Virus record (IMG/VR): IMGVR_UViG_3300010399_000036
Span: 1-64,000 of that record
DNA: 64,000 nucleotides
Direction: 5' to 3' (one strand)
Source: a virus
The notes beneath the pieces were generated by a model, which saw only the letters and a list, made by a program, of their open reading frames with translations, had not been told where the DNA came from and did no database searches. The position numbers and the translations under genes are program-made. Below are positions 24,905 to 32,752 of this stretch, piece by piece. How positions within the stretch are numbered: position 1 is the stretch's first letter; each line of letters begins with the position of its first letter.

Positions 24905-25405
24905 GTGAAAAAGGCCAGCAAAAATGACAGGTCCGCACAGGCGGGAGACAGCAATAAGCGGACATCCCGCGTACAGCTTAAAAAGGCTGAAGAGTTTCTT
25001 GATGTGTTGCGTCAAACCGGGGGAAACGTAAGTCGGGCATGTGCTGCTATTTCGCTAACTCGCTCGCGGGCTTATGAATGGCGCACTGCTGACCCTCTAT
25101 TTGCGGCCGCGTGGGACGAAGCGGTGGAGTTGGGAACGGACGAACTCGAAGAAGAGGCCAGGCGACGAGCATTTAGTGGCGTTGATGAGCCCGTATTCTA
25201 TCAAGGTGAAGTTTGCGGCGAGGTTCGGAAATACTCAGACACGCTTCTAATCTTCTTGCTTAAGGGACGTCGGCCCGACAAGTACCGTGAGAGAGTTACG
25301 ATAGATGTCAACCAACTTGACTCCGATATTGAGCGGGAACTGGCGCTCATTGCCGCCGGAAGCAAAGCAGATCCTTCTGGAGAAGCTGAAGAAGCGATCC
25401 ACTAA
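24905..25405 (+). CDS. terS: Terminase small subunit
   Basis: 166 residues from GTG at 24905 with GAGCTAGGAA upstream. The N-terminal third holds an HTH (GGNVSRACAAISLTRSRAYEW), followed by the family's DPLFAAAWDEA helix, a central ELEEEARRRAF segment and the LLIFLLKGRRPDKYRER element typical of phage TerS. It recognises packaging-site DNA and recruits TerL. Its last 101 nt overlap terL in another frame. Confidence 0.88.
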   Translation: MKKASKNDRSAQAGDSNKRTSRVQLKKAEEFLDVLRQTGGNVSRACAAISLTRSRAYEWRTADPLFAAAWDEAVELGTDELEEEARRRAFSGVDEPVFYQGEVCGEVRKYSDTLLIFLLKGRRPDKYRERVTIDVNQLDSDIERELALIAAGSKADPSGEAEEAIH

Positions 25406-26723
25406 TTCCCTATCGCTCAGTGCTCCAGAGTTCCGTGGAGCAAACCTTGAAATACAGTCATACACCGGCACGGAGTACATGCTTGCCGGCCCTGCCGAAA
25501 CCGGAAAGACGTGGGCAACCTTATGGCGTCTTAATGGCCTGCTGAGCGCAACTCCCCACGCTTCCGGTGCTCTTGTTCGCAAGGTCGCCGCCGACATTAA
25601 CCCCACGGTCCTCGTCACATACAAAAAACTCGTTGTGGCAAGCGCTAGCCGATCCATTCCATACGGAGGCGAGAAGCCGGAATGGTTCGACTACCCGAAC
25701 GGGGCACGTCTTTACATTGGCGGCATGGACAGGCCCGGAAAAGTGCTATCTGGTGAGCGTGATTTTATATATGTCAATCAAGCGGAGGAGTTAACGCTTG
25801 ACGATTGGGAAGTTCTATCTACACGGTGTACAGGGCGAGGGGCCGTCACGTCTACACCAATGCTTTTCGGAGATTGTAACCCTGGTCCGGAGGATCACTG
25901 GATTTTAAAGCGTGTGCCGCTCAAGGTGTTCCATTCGAGGCACGAAGACAACCCGTCACTTTATGATAGTGAGGGTAATCTTACGGAGCAGGGCAAGCGC
26001 TCAATGAGCAAGCTCGACGCGCTCACTGGGGTCCGCCGCAGTCGCCTTCGGTTAGGGCTGTGGGTCGGCGCGGAAGGACTGTTTTTTGAGGAATGGGACG
26101 AGGACTTGCACGTCTGCGAGCCGTTCAGTATTCCGGGTGACTGGCCCGTCTGGGGATCGTTGGATTACGGTTTTGCGCATCCCACGGCATTCGGTCTATT
26201 CACCGAAGATAATGACGGTCGTATCTACTTAATCGGTGAACACGTTAGATCTGGATGGTTGCCGCCAGCGCATTGTAAGGCGATCCGGCGCTTAGCCGAG
26301 CGTTGCGGTATTGAGTGGCGGAGAGTAAGACAGATCGTAGCTGGGCACGATTGCTTTCAGCAACGCGGAGACCGCGAGGCTAAAACAATTGCCGACCAAT
26401 ACGCAGAGGCGCGCGATCCCGACACGGGAGAGGCAATCGGCCTAAGACTCGAAAAGGCTACTATTGATCGGATAACCGGCGCACAAGAACTATTAAGCCG
26501 GTTAGGTAACGCGGCCGTCGGAATTGCGTCGCGGCTAAAACTGTTCTCAACTTGCACACGTACCAGAGCGGCGATACCCCGCATGGTAAAAGATCCGCGT
26601 GACCCTGAAGATATTCGGAAAGTAAACGCCGACGCTAACGGAGAAGGCGGCGACGATGAAATCGACATGTTGAGGTACGGCGTAATGGTCACGAAACCCA
26701 ACGACCGCATCTTGTACGCCTAA
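25305..26723 (+). CDS. terL: Terminase large subunit
   Basis: 472 residues from the ATG at 25305, inside terS; the N-terminal LPPEAKQILLEKLKKRS looks like a genuine TerL start, so the long overlap is accepted. Walker A is AGPAETGKTWA (about residues 61-71), Walker B DFIYVNQAEEL (about 152-162), and the RNase H-like nuclease begins SLDYGFAHPTAFGL (about 285) with further acidic residues (AGHDCFQ, GDDEIDMLRY). It powers DNA translocation into the prohead and cuts the concatemer. Confidence 0.93.
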   Translation: MSTNLTPILSGNWRSLPPEAKQILLEKLKKRSTNSLSLSAPEFRGANLEIQSYTGTEYMLAGPAETGKTWATLWRLNGLLSATPHASGALVRKVAADINPTVLVTYKKLVVASASRSIPYGGEKPEWFDYPNGARLYIGGMDRPGKVLSGERDFIYVNQAEELTLDDWEVLSTRCTGRGAVTSTPMLFGDCNPGPEDHWILKRVPLKVFHSRHEDNPSLYDSEGNLTEQGKRSMSKLDALTGVRRSRLRLGLWVGAEGLFFEEWDEDLHVCEPFSIPGDWPVWGSLDYGFAHPTAFGLFTEDNDGRIYLIGEHVRSGWLPPAHCKAIRRLAERCGIEWRRVRQIVAGHDCFQQRGDREAKTIADQYAEARDPDTGEAIGLRLEKATIDRITGAQELLSRLGNAAVGIASRLKLFSTCTRTRAAIPRMVKDPRDPEDIRKVNADANGEGGDDEIDMLRYGVMVTKPNDRILYA

Positions 26724-26734
26724 AGTGTAGGATT

Positions 26735-26767
26735 CTAGTAGCGTAACCTCTACAGGTATCCTATAAT
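26735..26767 (+). promoter_or_regulatory. Promoter with TATAAT 6 nt before a start codon
   Basis: Perfect -10 TATAAT at 26762-26767; the ATG of the next gene is at 26774. The -35 is weak. Upstream lies CTAGTAGCGTAA (26735-26746), repeated exactly at 27537-27548, a candidate operator or activator site. Confidence 0.5.
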
Positions 26768-26773
26768 CTCTAC

Positions 26774-27031
26774 ATGCCAAAACGGGTTCCCGAAGAGGCG
26801 AAGCGAGTCGCGCTGAACTGCCTGGTGCTTCCAGAGACAAAGCGGTTTCTTGCAGAACAGGAGTGTTCGCAGGGCGAGGCCGTAGATCGCGCCGTTGCCG
26901 CACTGCGAACGCTGCCCAAGCCCTTTGTTGATGGAATGCTTAATCAGGGGCGCGGAAATCAAGATCCGAAAGTGCCAATGTGGAGACAGATCAAGCCTCC
27001 GATACTAAAGCCGAGCGAGAAGAAGAGATGA
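26774..27031 (+). CDS. Small hypothetical protein, possibly ribbon-helix-helix-like
   Basis: 85 residues, no ribosome site, TATAAT 6 nt before the ATG, so probably read from a leaderless mRNA. The N-terminus (RVALNCLVLPETKRFLAEQ) has the strand-then-helix look of a ribbon-helix-helix or related binding fold; the C-terminus is Pro/Lys-rich. It sits between terL and portal with its own promoter, so it could be a lysogenically expressed or regulatory gene. Confidence 0.55.
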   Translation: MPKRVPEEAKRVALNCLVLPETKRFLAEQECSQGEAVDRAVAALRTLPKPFVDGMLNQGRGNQDPKVPMWRQIKPPILKPSEKKR

Positions 27032-27540
27032 AAACACAACACGATTATCCACGCGACGAGCAAATCAAGGGTCTAAAGGCGATCATTGCCTTTCTCGAAG
27101 CCAACCCCGAGTTTGATATACCCGAAGGTATGGGCGAGTGCCTAGTGCGAACGCTACCGCGTCAGAATCGCGGCGAACTGAAGGACAAGCAGAGCATTGC
27201 TGAGTGGTTTCGGAAGCAAGTTGAAATCTTACAGCCAGACCAGATTTTCTCAGGAACGGACTTCGATGCCATTAAAGACTTTGGCGCTGGCACAAGGATC
27301 GTTGTCCATGTCAGCGCGTCTGCGGTTTGCGAGAAGACGGTGGAGACAAAAACAATCAATCAACCCGTGACTGTTGAGGAAGCCACATGGCACACTCCGG
27401 CGACATTGATCGAAATTGGGTTCGTTGCTGATCAAGAAGAGCTGCGCGAGCGAGAAGTCTCGTACAAACAGTTTATGTCTGGCACCGGGTATTCACCAAT
27501 CCGACCACCGAAGTCGGATAGACCAAATCCGGCAACCTAG
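27028..27540 (+). CDS. Hypothetical phage protein
   Basis: 170 residues from the ATG at 27028 (ATGA overlap, GAGAAGAAGAG upstream); an in-frame ATG at 26980 inside the previous gene is rejected. Helical N-terminus (IKGLKAIIAFLEANPEFDI), then a strand-rich part (RIVVHVSASAVCEKTVETKTINQPVTVEEATW). Similar layouts occur in short phage proteins of unknown role near terminase. No motif recognised. Confidence 0.6.
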   Translation: MKTQHDYPRDEQIKGLKAIIAFLEANPEFDIPEGMGECLVRTLPRQNRGELKDKQSIAEWFRKQVEILQPDQIFSGTDFDAIKDFGAGTRIVVHVSASAVCEKTVETKTINQPVTVEEATWHTPATLIEIGFVADQEELREREVSYKQFMSGTGYSPIRPPKSDRPNPAT

Positions 27541-27559
27541 TAGCGTAAGGGGTTATAAT
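27537..27559 (+). promoter_or_regulatory. Promoter with TATAAT 7 nt before a start codon, plus repeat
   Basis: CTAGTAGCGTAA (27537-27548) is identical to 26735-26746; TATAAT lies at 27554-27559 and the next ATG at 27567. Spacing between the repeat and -10 differs from the first copy (5 versus 15 nt), so the shared 12-mer is not a -35 element. Confidence 0.45.
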
Positions 27560-27566
27560 TCAGGGT

Positions 27567-27737
27567 ATGGAAACTATAGGCGCACTGGTTGGGTTGTTGA
27601 TAGTCGCATTTAACCTCGTAGATGCTCTGGTCTATCGACGGCGATTCTTGGGCGTGAGCATGCTACTCGCGGTCGGCTATCTATTAGCCAGTGCTGTTTA
27701 TGGTGCTTGGTGGATTAAGAACCACCTTTGTTATTAG
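27567..27737 (+). CDS. 56-residue two-span membrane protein
   Basis: ATG at 27567, TAG at 27735-27737. Two hydrophobic helices (GALVGLLIVAFNLVDALVY and GVSMLLAVGYLLASAVYGAWW) joined by a basic RRR turn. A TATAAT lies 7 nt upstream and there is no properly spaced ribosome site. Small inner-membrane protein of unknown function; with its own promoter it may be expressed separately from the packaging genes. Confidence 0.6.
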   Translation: METIGALVGLLIVAFNLVDALVYRRRFLGVSMLLAVGYLLASAVYGAWWIKNHLCY

Positions 27738-27778
27738 CCTACAAACGTAAACCTCACAAATAATCTAAATTCTCTTGC

Positions 27779-29278
27779 GTGACTCTTCGCGAGAGACTCA
27801 AATCAACATCTAGCGACGGCTATCTTTATAACGGCGAGCAGCGCGATCTACCTGATGAAGTGGTCCGGCGCGCGAACGATCGATCGGCGGCACCGGGGTT
27901 TCTGACTCGCATTAAAGCAGCCATCACCGCGTTTAAGTCCCTGCCTTTCCCTCAATATACCGGGAATGTGCCATCCTGGAATTCATGGCCGCAGTGGAGT
28001 CCAACGTTCACACAGAAGAATCCTGATCCCTCAACATCGTCTCTCGTAATGGCCGGCGTTCGCTGGCTTGGAAATCGATTGCCGGAAGCGCCGTTAACAG
28101 TTCAGCAGCCACTCAAAGATGACGATGAATCGGAATCGGTTCCGAATCACTCGCTATTAAAGTTATTCAAGCGCCCTAACCCTTTCATGTCCGCATCGAC
28201 CCTATGGAAGGCTTTTGGTTTCTCATGGATTCTTAAGGGCGATGTCTACTTCATTAAGTTTAGAAACGATCTTAATCAGGTAGGCCAAATCTGGTATGAA
28301 CCACACTGGAATGTCAAACCCCGCTGGGTAAATGACAATCAAGGGTCATACATTCGTGGTGCGAATGATGATCCGAACACGTTCATAACCTACTACGAAG
28401 TGATGCGCGAAGGGCAACCCGTGCGAGTTGAAGTGGAGGACGTAATCCATTTCCGCGACGGGATTGATCCGCGCAACACGCGATGCGGCCTTTCGGGGAT
28501 CGCTACGATACTCCGCGAGATCTTGAGCGATAGCCAAGTTGTAGATTTCTCCAGTAAGTTGTTGGGCAATAGTGGCGTGCCTCCGTATGTCCTCTCGATT
28601 GACAACAAGATCGGGAATCTGAAACAGGAAGACATCGCGGGGGTGAAGGCTTCACTGATTCAGCAAACCTCGGGGAGTAATTCAGGCAAGCCGCTTGTGG
28701 TTGCTTATGCCTCAGTCCACAAGCTCGGGTTCACCCCAGAAGAATTGGATCTCAGAGTCTCGCGATACTTAGGTGAGGAACGATTCTGCGCCGTGACCGG
28801 CATTCCTGCCGTGTGTCTGGAGTTAGGGTCAGGAGCAGAGCACGCGATCTACAACAACGTGCAGCAAGCAGAGCAGCGAGCTGCAAAAGGTTATCTTGTA
28901 CCTCTTTGGTGGCACATTGATGAAGAGTTAACGGTTCAACTTCTACGAGACTTTGACACTGATGAGTCACGGTTTGTCGAGCACGATCTTTCTGAGGTTG
29001 CTGCGCTTCAGGAAGATGAAACCGCCAAGCATGGTCGCGTAGTTTTGGATTTTCAAGGTGGATTGATTACCAGAGCGCAAGGGTTGGCACAATTAGATCT
29101 CCCGGCAGATACGAAGCCGGACAAGACGGGCCTTGACGATGTTTACTGCCTGAAGTCAGGATCGGCGTTCATTCCAGCGAACCTTCCAGCGAGCGTCCCT
29201 GCTCCTGCGCCGGAACCGGGACTTGATATGCCGTTAGATGATGTGCCAACGAACGGCGGAAAGGAATTGCCGGCGTGA
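27779..29278 (+). CDS. Portal protein, HK97 family
   Basis: 499 residues from GTG at 27779. HK97-type portal features: SLVMAGVRWLGNRLPEAPL, HSLLKLFKRPNPFMSASTLWKAF, GDVYFIKFRN, VEDVIHFRDGIDPRNTRCGLSGI, and AEHAIYNNVQQAEQRAAKGYLVPLWWHIDEEL. It forms the dodecameric DNA entry ring. There is no ribosome site; CGTAAACCTC at 27746 resembles sequences 30-35 nt before other starts. The C-terminal 50 residues are a Pro/Ala-rich tail. Confidence 0.92.
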   Translation: MTLRERLKSTSSDGYLYNGEQRDLPDEVVRRANDRSAAPGFLTRIKAAITAFKSLPFPQYTGNVPSWNSWPQWSPTFTQKNPDPSTSSLVMAGVRWLGNRLPEAPLTVQQPLKDDDESESVPNHSLLKLFKRPNPFMSASTLWKAFGFSWILKGDVYFIKFRNDLNQVGQIWYEPHWNVKPRWVNDNQGSYIRGANDDPNTFITYYEVMREGQPVRVEVEDVIHFRDGIDPRNTRCGLSGIATILREILSDSQVVDFSSKLLGNSGVPPYVLSIDNKIGNLKQEDIAGVKASLIQQTSGSNSGKPLVVAYASVHKLGFTPEELDLRVSRYLGEERFCAVTGIPAVCLELGSGAEHAIYNNVQQAEQRAAKGYLVPLWWHIDEELTVQLLRDFDTDESRFVEHDLSEVAALQEDETAKHGRVVLDFQGGLITRAQGLAQLDLPADTKPDKTGLDDVYCLKSGSAFIPANLPASVPAPAPEPGLDMPLDDVPTNGGKELPA

Positions 29279-29442
29279 GACAGCTAACGGTATTTGATGA
29301 AGTTGAAATCATCATGCGCGAACGACAGTGGTTGCCTTGGTATGAACGGTACGGCCCAGATTTCCGCTCAATCATGTTTCACTACCCGATTGATCGTGCT
29401 CTTCCGCCGGATAGTAACGAAGAACGCACTGAAACTAAATGA
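29275..29442 (+). CDS. Small acidic hypothetical protein
   Basis: 55 residues from GTG at 29275, overlapping the portal stop (GTGA). Sequence features: DEVEIIMRERQWLPWYERYG, an aromatic helix, and a charged end. The exact stop-start overlaps on both sides support coding. No family recognised. Confidence 0.6.
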   Translation: MRQLTVFDEVEIIMRERQWLPWYERYGPDFRSIMFHYPIDRALPPDSNEERTETK

Positions 29443-29600
29443 GCACAACGTCTCAACAAGTAGAGCGTAAACCGCCCGCGCAACCTAAAGAAAAGGAGCG
29501 TGCTACAATCCCGCACGGATCGAAAGACCAAGAGATTGAAAACCTCAAACGCCTGCTGGCAAATGTTAGCCAACGGCTTGATGCTTTGAAGACGCGGTGA
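29439..29600 (+). CDS. Small charged coiled-coil protein
   Basis: 53 residues, ATGA overlap with the preceding gene. A disordered Lys/Pro/Gln-rich N-terminus is followed by a helix with heptads (QEIENLKRLLANVSQRLDAL). Could be a scaffold-type or portal-associated peptide. The next 442 nt hold no confident gene. Confidence 0.6.
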   Translation: MSTTSQQVERKPPAQPKEKERATIPHGSKDQEIENLKRLLANVSQRLDALKTR

Positions 29601-29615
29601 GAAGATGGGATTGAA

Positions 29616-29743
29616 GCAAAGTGGACCTGCGCATTTCCAGCGCCATGTGGCTCAGGCGTTAGGATGGTTTCGCACGAGGGACTGAGCGACAAACAATGCC
29701 CTGAGCAGTGCGGTTAGCGGGTGCGACTCCCGCCCTACTTTGT
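29616..29743 (+). ncRNA. Possible structured RNA A with tRNA-like T-arm
   Basis: A 9-bp terminal stem (GCAAAGTGG 29616-29624 with CTACTTTGT 29735-29743, including two G-T pairs) encloses about 110 nt. Next to the 3' strand is a T-arm-like hairpin GCGGG-TGCGACT-CCCGC at 29717-29733. Inside, GCTCAG (29650-29655) can pair with CTGAGC at 29682-29687 or at 29701-29706, two alternative folds. It is too long for a tRNA and lacks a D-arm and anticodon arm. A 26-codon ORF (29605-29685) overlaps it. Folding by eye only. Confidence 0.25.
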
Positions 29744-29754
29744 TTATAAGTGAA

Positions 29755-29893
29755 GTCTTGAGAAGCGTGTGATTGCAAAGAGGCAGACATAGCCCGACTT
29801 GATGCCCGCAAGGGAACTGTACGGGGCAGGAGGTAATAAGCCGAAAGGGAATATCTCTACTGTAGGTTCGAGTCCTACCACGCAGATCAAGGT
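29755..29893 (+). ncRNA. Possible structured RNA B with tRNA-like T-arm and GNRA hairpins
   Basis: Terminal stem CTTGA (29757-29761) with TCAAG (29887-29891), a 3x3 internal loop, then GCGTG (29765-29769) with CACGC (29879-29883). A canonical-looking T-arm GTAGG-TTCGAGT-CCTAC lies at 29862-29878. Before it an arm GGAGGTA/TATCTCT (29829-29835/29852-29858) is capped by CC-GAAA-GG, and CCC-GCAA-GGG forms another GNRA hairpin near 29805-29814. No anticodon stem fits, so it is tRNA-like rather than a tRNA. Hand-folded; not assigned to a known RNA family. Confidence 0.3.
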
Positions 29894-29957
29894 ACAGTAA
29901 AGGTCTTTAGCAACTAGATAGCGAGTTAAGCACGGCGCACAACAACGACCGTGACCT

Positions 29958-29995
29958 GCCCGCCCGATTCCTTAACCGGAGTCGGCGGGCTTTTT
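29958..29995 (+). terminator. Intrinsic terminator
   Basis: GCCCGCC (29958-29964) pairs with GGCGGGC (29984-29990), extended by partly matching GATTCC/GGAGTC, and is followed by TTTTT at 29991-29995. It separates the terminase/portal transcript and the RNA-like region from the protease/capsid genes. Confidence 0.75.
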
Positions 29996-30042
29996 GTTTC
30001 TCAAAAACGTAAGTCTCGCAACCGTGATACAGAGATAAGCGC

Positions 30043-31458
30043 ATGACAGACACCCTCCTATGGTTTGGCGGCGAAGTCAAAGCCCTTGACGATAACGGCA
30101 AGGTGGGCGGCTACTTGGTTCGTTTCTCTGACTCGGATCACAAAGATCTCGTCGGCGACTACTTCACAAAAGACACTTACTACGGTCCAAGGTTCGGTGA
30201 TGGGTCCGAGACTCTGTTCGAGCACGGCTTTCCGCTCTACGATGGCGCTGATCTACCGGATGCCGTTAAGTCGGCGTTTGAAGAGTTGGCCGATCACACC
30301 TTCGCTCCGATTAAGACCAAGAAAGACACGATCGGTATTTGGGCAGAAACGGTTCTTAACATGGCCGACGAATACGAAAAGGCTGTCTTTGGGATCGTCA
30401 AGAAGGGAAAGTTAGGCTGGAGTTCTGGGGCGCCCGGCCATAGAGTAAAGCGCCAGAATGATGGACGGATCACAAGTTGGCCCATTGCAGAAGGATCTCT
30501 CACCCCGCGTCCCGCTGAACCGCTGAATCGCGCAATAGCATTTAAGTCGCTCGCGTCAGTCAAGTTCATTCCGATTGAGTGTGAGGACGTTACCGATACC
30601 ACTCCCGCAAGCCCCTCGTTGTTGGCGATCAATCTCAACCAGCACATTGATGATCTGGCTGATGACGGATTGACCCGCGAGCACTTGATCGAGCGCATGG
30701 CAAAAGAAGCGGGCGTGAAGGTTGATGAGATCACTAACACACTCGAGGGGAAGACAACCCCTACCAAAGCGCGATTGAAGGCGTATTCCCGTGCTCTGAA
30801 TATCTCTTACGATGTTTTGAAAGCTTCTGCTCGTCGTGATTACTCACAAACAGTCAAGGGAATGTATGAGGACGCGTTATCGGAACGTACCCCGTCACGT
30901 TGGGAAATGGAGTCAGCCTATTGCGACATCGTCACCAAGATGCTGGCGGCGGCATTAGCCGCGCGTATCGCCGGCATTGACTTTGACTGGGAAGCAAAAG
31001 TTAAGGAAGCAACCCGAGAGTACGCTGCGATGCTTGAGGATCACGCTTTGTCGCAGGGCCGCGCGTATCTCGACTCTGGTTCTGACGAACCTTTCTACCT
31101 AAAAGCAATTATCGATCTGCAAAACGATCTGCCGGTGTCCGGCAGTCTCGACCTAGACGATCACTCCCAATTGGTGGTGTCCGCCCTGCGGGAAGTAGCG
31201 AAGCGGTTTCGTAGCAATCACGAAGCCCGCGTGAAATCTGGCCGCATTCTCTCTGAAAAGAATCGGCGACGAATCAGCGAAGGCCTCAAGGATATTCAAT
31301 CAGTAGTTGAAGACCTTACAGCCTTGCTCGATGAGTCTCAGCCGATGGCGACTGACACGGAGAAGCGCGCCGCGCAAACCACCTTCCTGCGTCTTCAAAC
31401 ACGCATTAAACCGTTAGGAGTGACTGATGGCAAAGAAACTGCAAGAGCTGGCAACTGA
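30043..31458 (+). CDS. Prohead protease with an internal HTH-like segment
   Basis: 471 residues. Residues about 1-185 look like a phage prohead protease (GGYLVRFSDSDHKDLVGDYF, then KLGWSSGAPGHRVKR with the candidate Ser, and WPIAEGSLTPRPAEPLN). Residues about 208-262 read like an XRE-type helix-turn-helix (LIERMAKEAGVKVDEITNTL, then KARLKAYSRALNISYDVL). The C-terminal 200 residues are helical and end with the scaffold-like GRILSEKNRRRISEGLKDIQ. The protease matures the capsid; the HTH-like insert is unexplained. No ribosome site. The 3' end overlaps the capsid gene by 32 nt. Confidence 0.8.
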   Translation: MTDTLLWFGGEVKALDDNGKVGGYLVRFSDSDHKDLVGDYFTKDTYYGPRFGDGSETLFEHGFPLYDGADLPDAVKSAFEELADHTFAPIKTKKDTIGIWAETVLNMADEYEKAVFGIVKKGKLGWSSGAPGHRVKRQNDGRITSWPIAEGSLTPRPAEPLNRAIAFKSLASVKFIPIECEDVTDTTPASPSLLAINLNQHIDDLADDGLTREHLIERMAKEAGVKVDEITNTLEGKTTPTKARLKAYSRALNISYDVLKASARRDYSQTVKGMYEDALSERTPSRWEMESAYCDIVTKMLAAALAARIAGIDFDWEAKVKEATREYAAMLEDHALSQGRAYLDSGSDEPFYLKAIIDLQNDLPVSGSLDLDDHSQLVVSALREVAKRFRSNHEARVKSGRILSEKNRRRISEGLKDIQSVVEDLTALLDESQPMATDTEKRAAQTTFLRLQTRIKPLGVTDGKETARAGN

Positions 31459-32743
31459 AATTGCCACCAAGACCAACCAGGTAAACGAACTGTTTGATCT
31501 AGCTGACAAGAGAACAGGAGATCAGCAGGGCGTTAATACCAAAGAAGAGATCAAGCAGATAGTAGATCTGAATAAAGAACTCGAAGAACTCGAGGCTGCG
31601 GCGGCTGAGATCAAGACCGTTGAAGATATTCGCAGGGGCAACGGCGACCGTCTTACTAATCTTAACAATGTCAATCCGACGGTTCCGCATCCGAGGGGCG
31701 GTGATGGCGCACAACTGAAACCATTCAAATCGCTAGGCGAACTGATCGTCGGCGATGAGAACTTTAGCCAGTGGCTGAAACAGTGGGAGGGTGGCAGATT
31801 TCCGTCTGGCAAGTCGCAGATTCAATCGCCGCGCGTGGACATCGGGGCGTGTCTGCCTCCGCGTATGGAAGACGCATTGAAAACCCTCATAACCGGGGCG
31901 GGATCTACCAGTGCGGGACCGTTGGTTTTCCCGGACTTCAAGCCTCTTCAGGATGTTTTCTACGCTCGCCCGTTGACCGTGAGAGACATTATCACGGTTG
32001 GCGAGACGGGCAGCGACACGGTTGAATACGTGCGAATCACCGGTGTAACCAACGCCGCAGCCCCGACCGCGGAAGCGACCGCAACGACAGGCGCTTCGGG
32101 TGAAAAGCCCGAATCCGCGATGGCAATGGCGAGGATTACAGAATCCGTTAAAACCATCCCACATTGGATTCCTGCTACCAACCGCGCCTTGGCCGATGCT
32201 CCACAGCTCCGCACGATCATCGATAACTTTCTTCGTTATGGTATTGAGGAAGAGTTGGAAGATCAAATTCTGACGGGCAACGCAGCCGGCGAGAACTTTG
32301 ATGGCGTACTGCACGTCGCCGGAACTACCCCGCAAGCATTCGATACCAACATTTTCACTACCACTCGTAAGGGAAGAACCAAGGTTCGAACCGTGGGACG
32401 CGCTCGGCCGACAGCTTACGTGATGAATCCACTTGATTGGGAGAAAGTGGATCTCGCACAGGACAACGAGGCTCGTTACTACTACGGCGGCCCGATGAAT
32501 CCTGGTAATCCCAGGCTGTGGGGTCTTCCTGTAGTCGAGTCCGAGGGGATGACCGAGGGAACCTGCGTCGTTGCTGATTGGAAGTTGGCAATTCTTTGGG
32601 ATCGGATGCAGACCGCGATCTCGATGAGCAACTCGCACGCCGACTTTTTCATTCGCAACCTGATTGCCATTCTTGCTGAAATGCGTGCCGCGTTTGGCGT
32701 CATTCGCCCGGCCGCATTCGTTATTTGTGACTTGACCGCGTAA
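31427..32743 (+). CDS. Major capsid protein, HK97 fold
   Basis: 438 residues. An N-terminal charged coiled coil (residues about 1-70, the delta/scaffold-type region) precedes an HK97-type core: TSAGPLVFPDFKPLQDVFYARPLTVRDIITVGET, TVKTIPHWIPATNRALADAPQL-like region, EEELEDQILTGNAAGENFDGVLH, and a C-terminal LWGLPVVESEGMTEGTCVVADW. The upstream protease should remove the N-terminal region during maturation. RBS AACCGTTAGGAG lies inside the protease gene. Confidence 0.9.
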   Translation: MAKKLQELATEIATKTNQVNELFDLADKRTGDQQGVNTKEEIKQIVDLNKELEELEAAAAEIKTVEDIRRGNGDRLTNLNNVNPTVPHPRGGDGAQLKPFKSLGELIVGDENFSQWLKQWEGGRFPSGKSQIQSPRVDIGACLPPRMEDALKTLITGAGSTSAGPLVFPDFKPLQDVFYARPLTVRDIITVGETGSDTVEYVRITGVTNAAAPTAEATATTGASGEKPESAMAMARITESVKTIPHWIPATNRALADAPQLRTIIDNFLRYGIEEELEDQILTGNAAGENFDGVLHVAGTTPQAFDTNIFTTTRKGRTKVRTVGRARPTAYVMNPLDWEKVDLAQDNEARYYYGGPMNPGNPRLWGLPVVESEGMTEGTCVVADWKLAILWDRMQTAISMSNSHADFFIRNLIAILAEMRAAFGVIRPAAFVICDLTA

Positions 32744-32752
32744 GGAGGTCCA

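Noticed and set aside
29605-29685. 26-codon ORF beginning in the gap after the portal-linked genes
   Set aside because: Its product looks protein-like, but it has only a weak ribosome site and overlaps the hand-folded RNA. Left undecided and not listed as a gene.
29755-29893. A canonical tRNA in the second folded RNA
   Set aside because: The T-arm and discriminator-like A are good, but only 5 of 7 acceptor pairs form next to it and no D-arm or anticodon arm fits.
31733-32638. Leftward 301-codon ORF
   Set aside because: Antisense to the major capsid gene; composition mirrors the sense codons.
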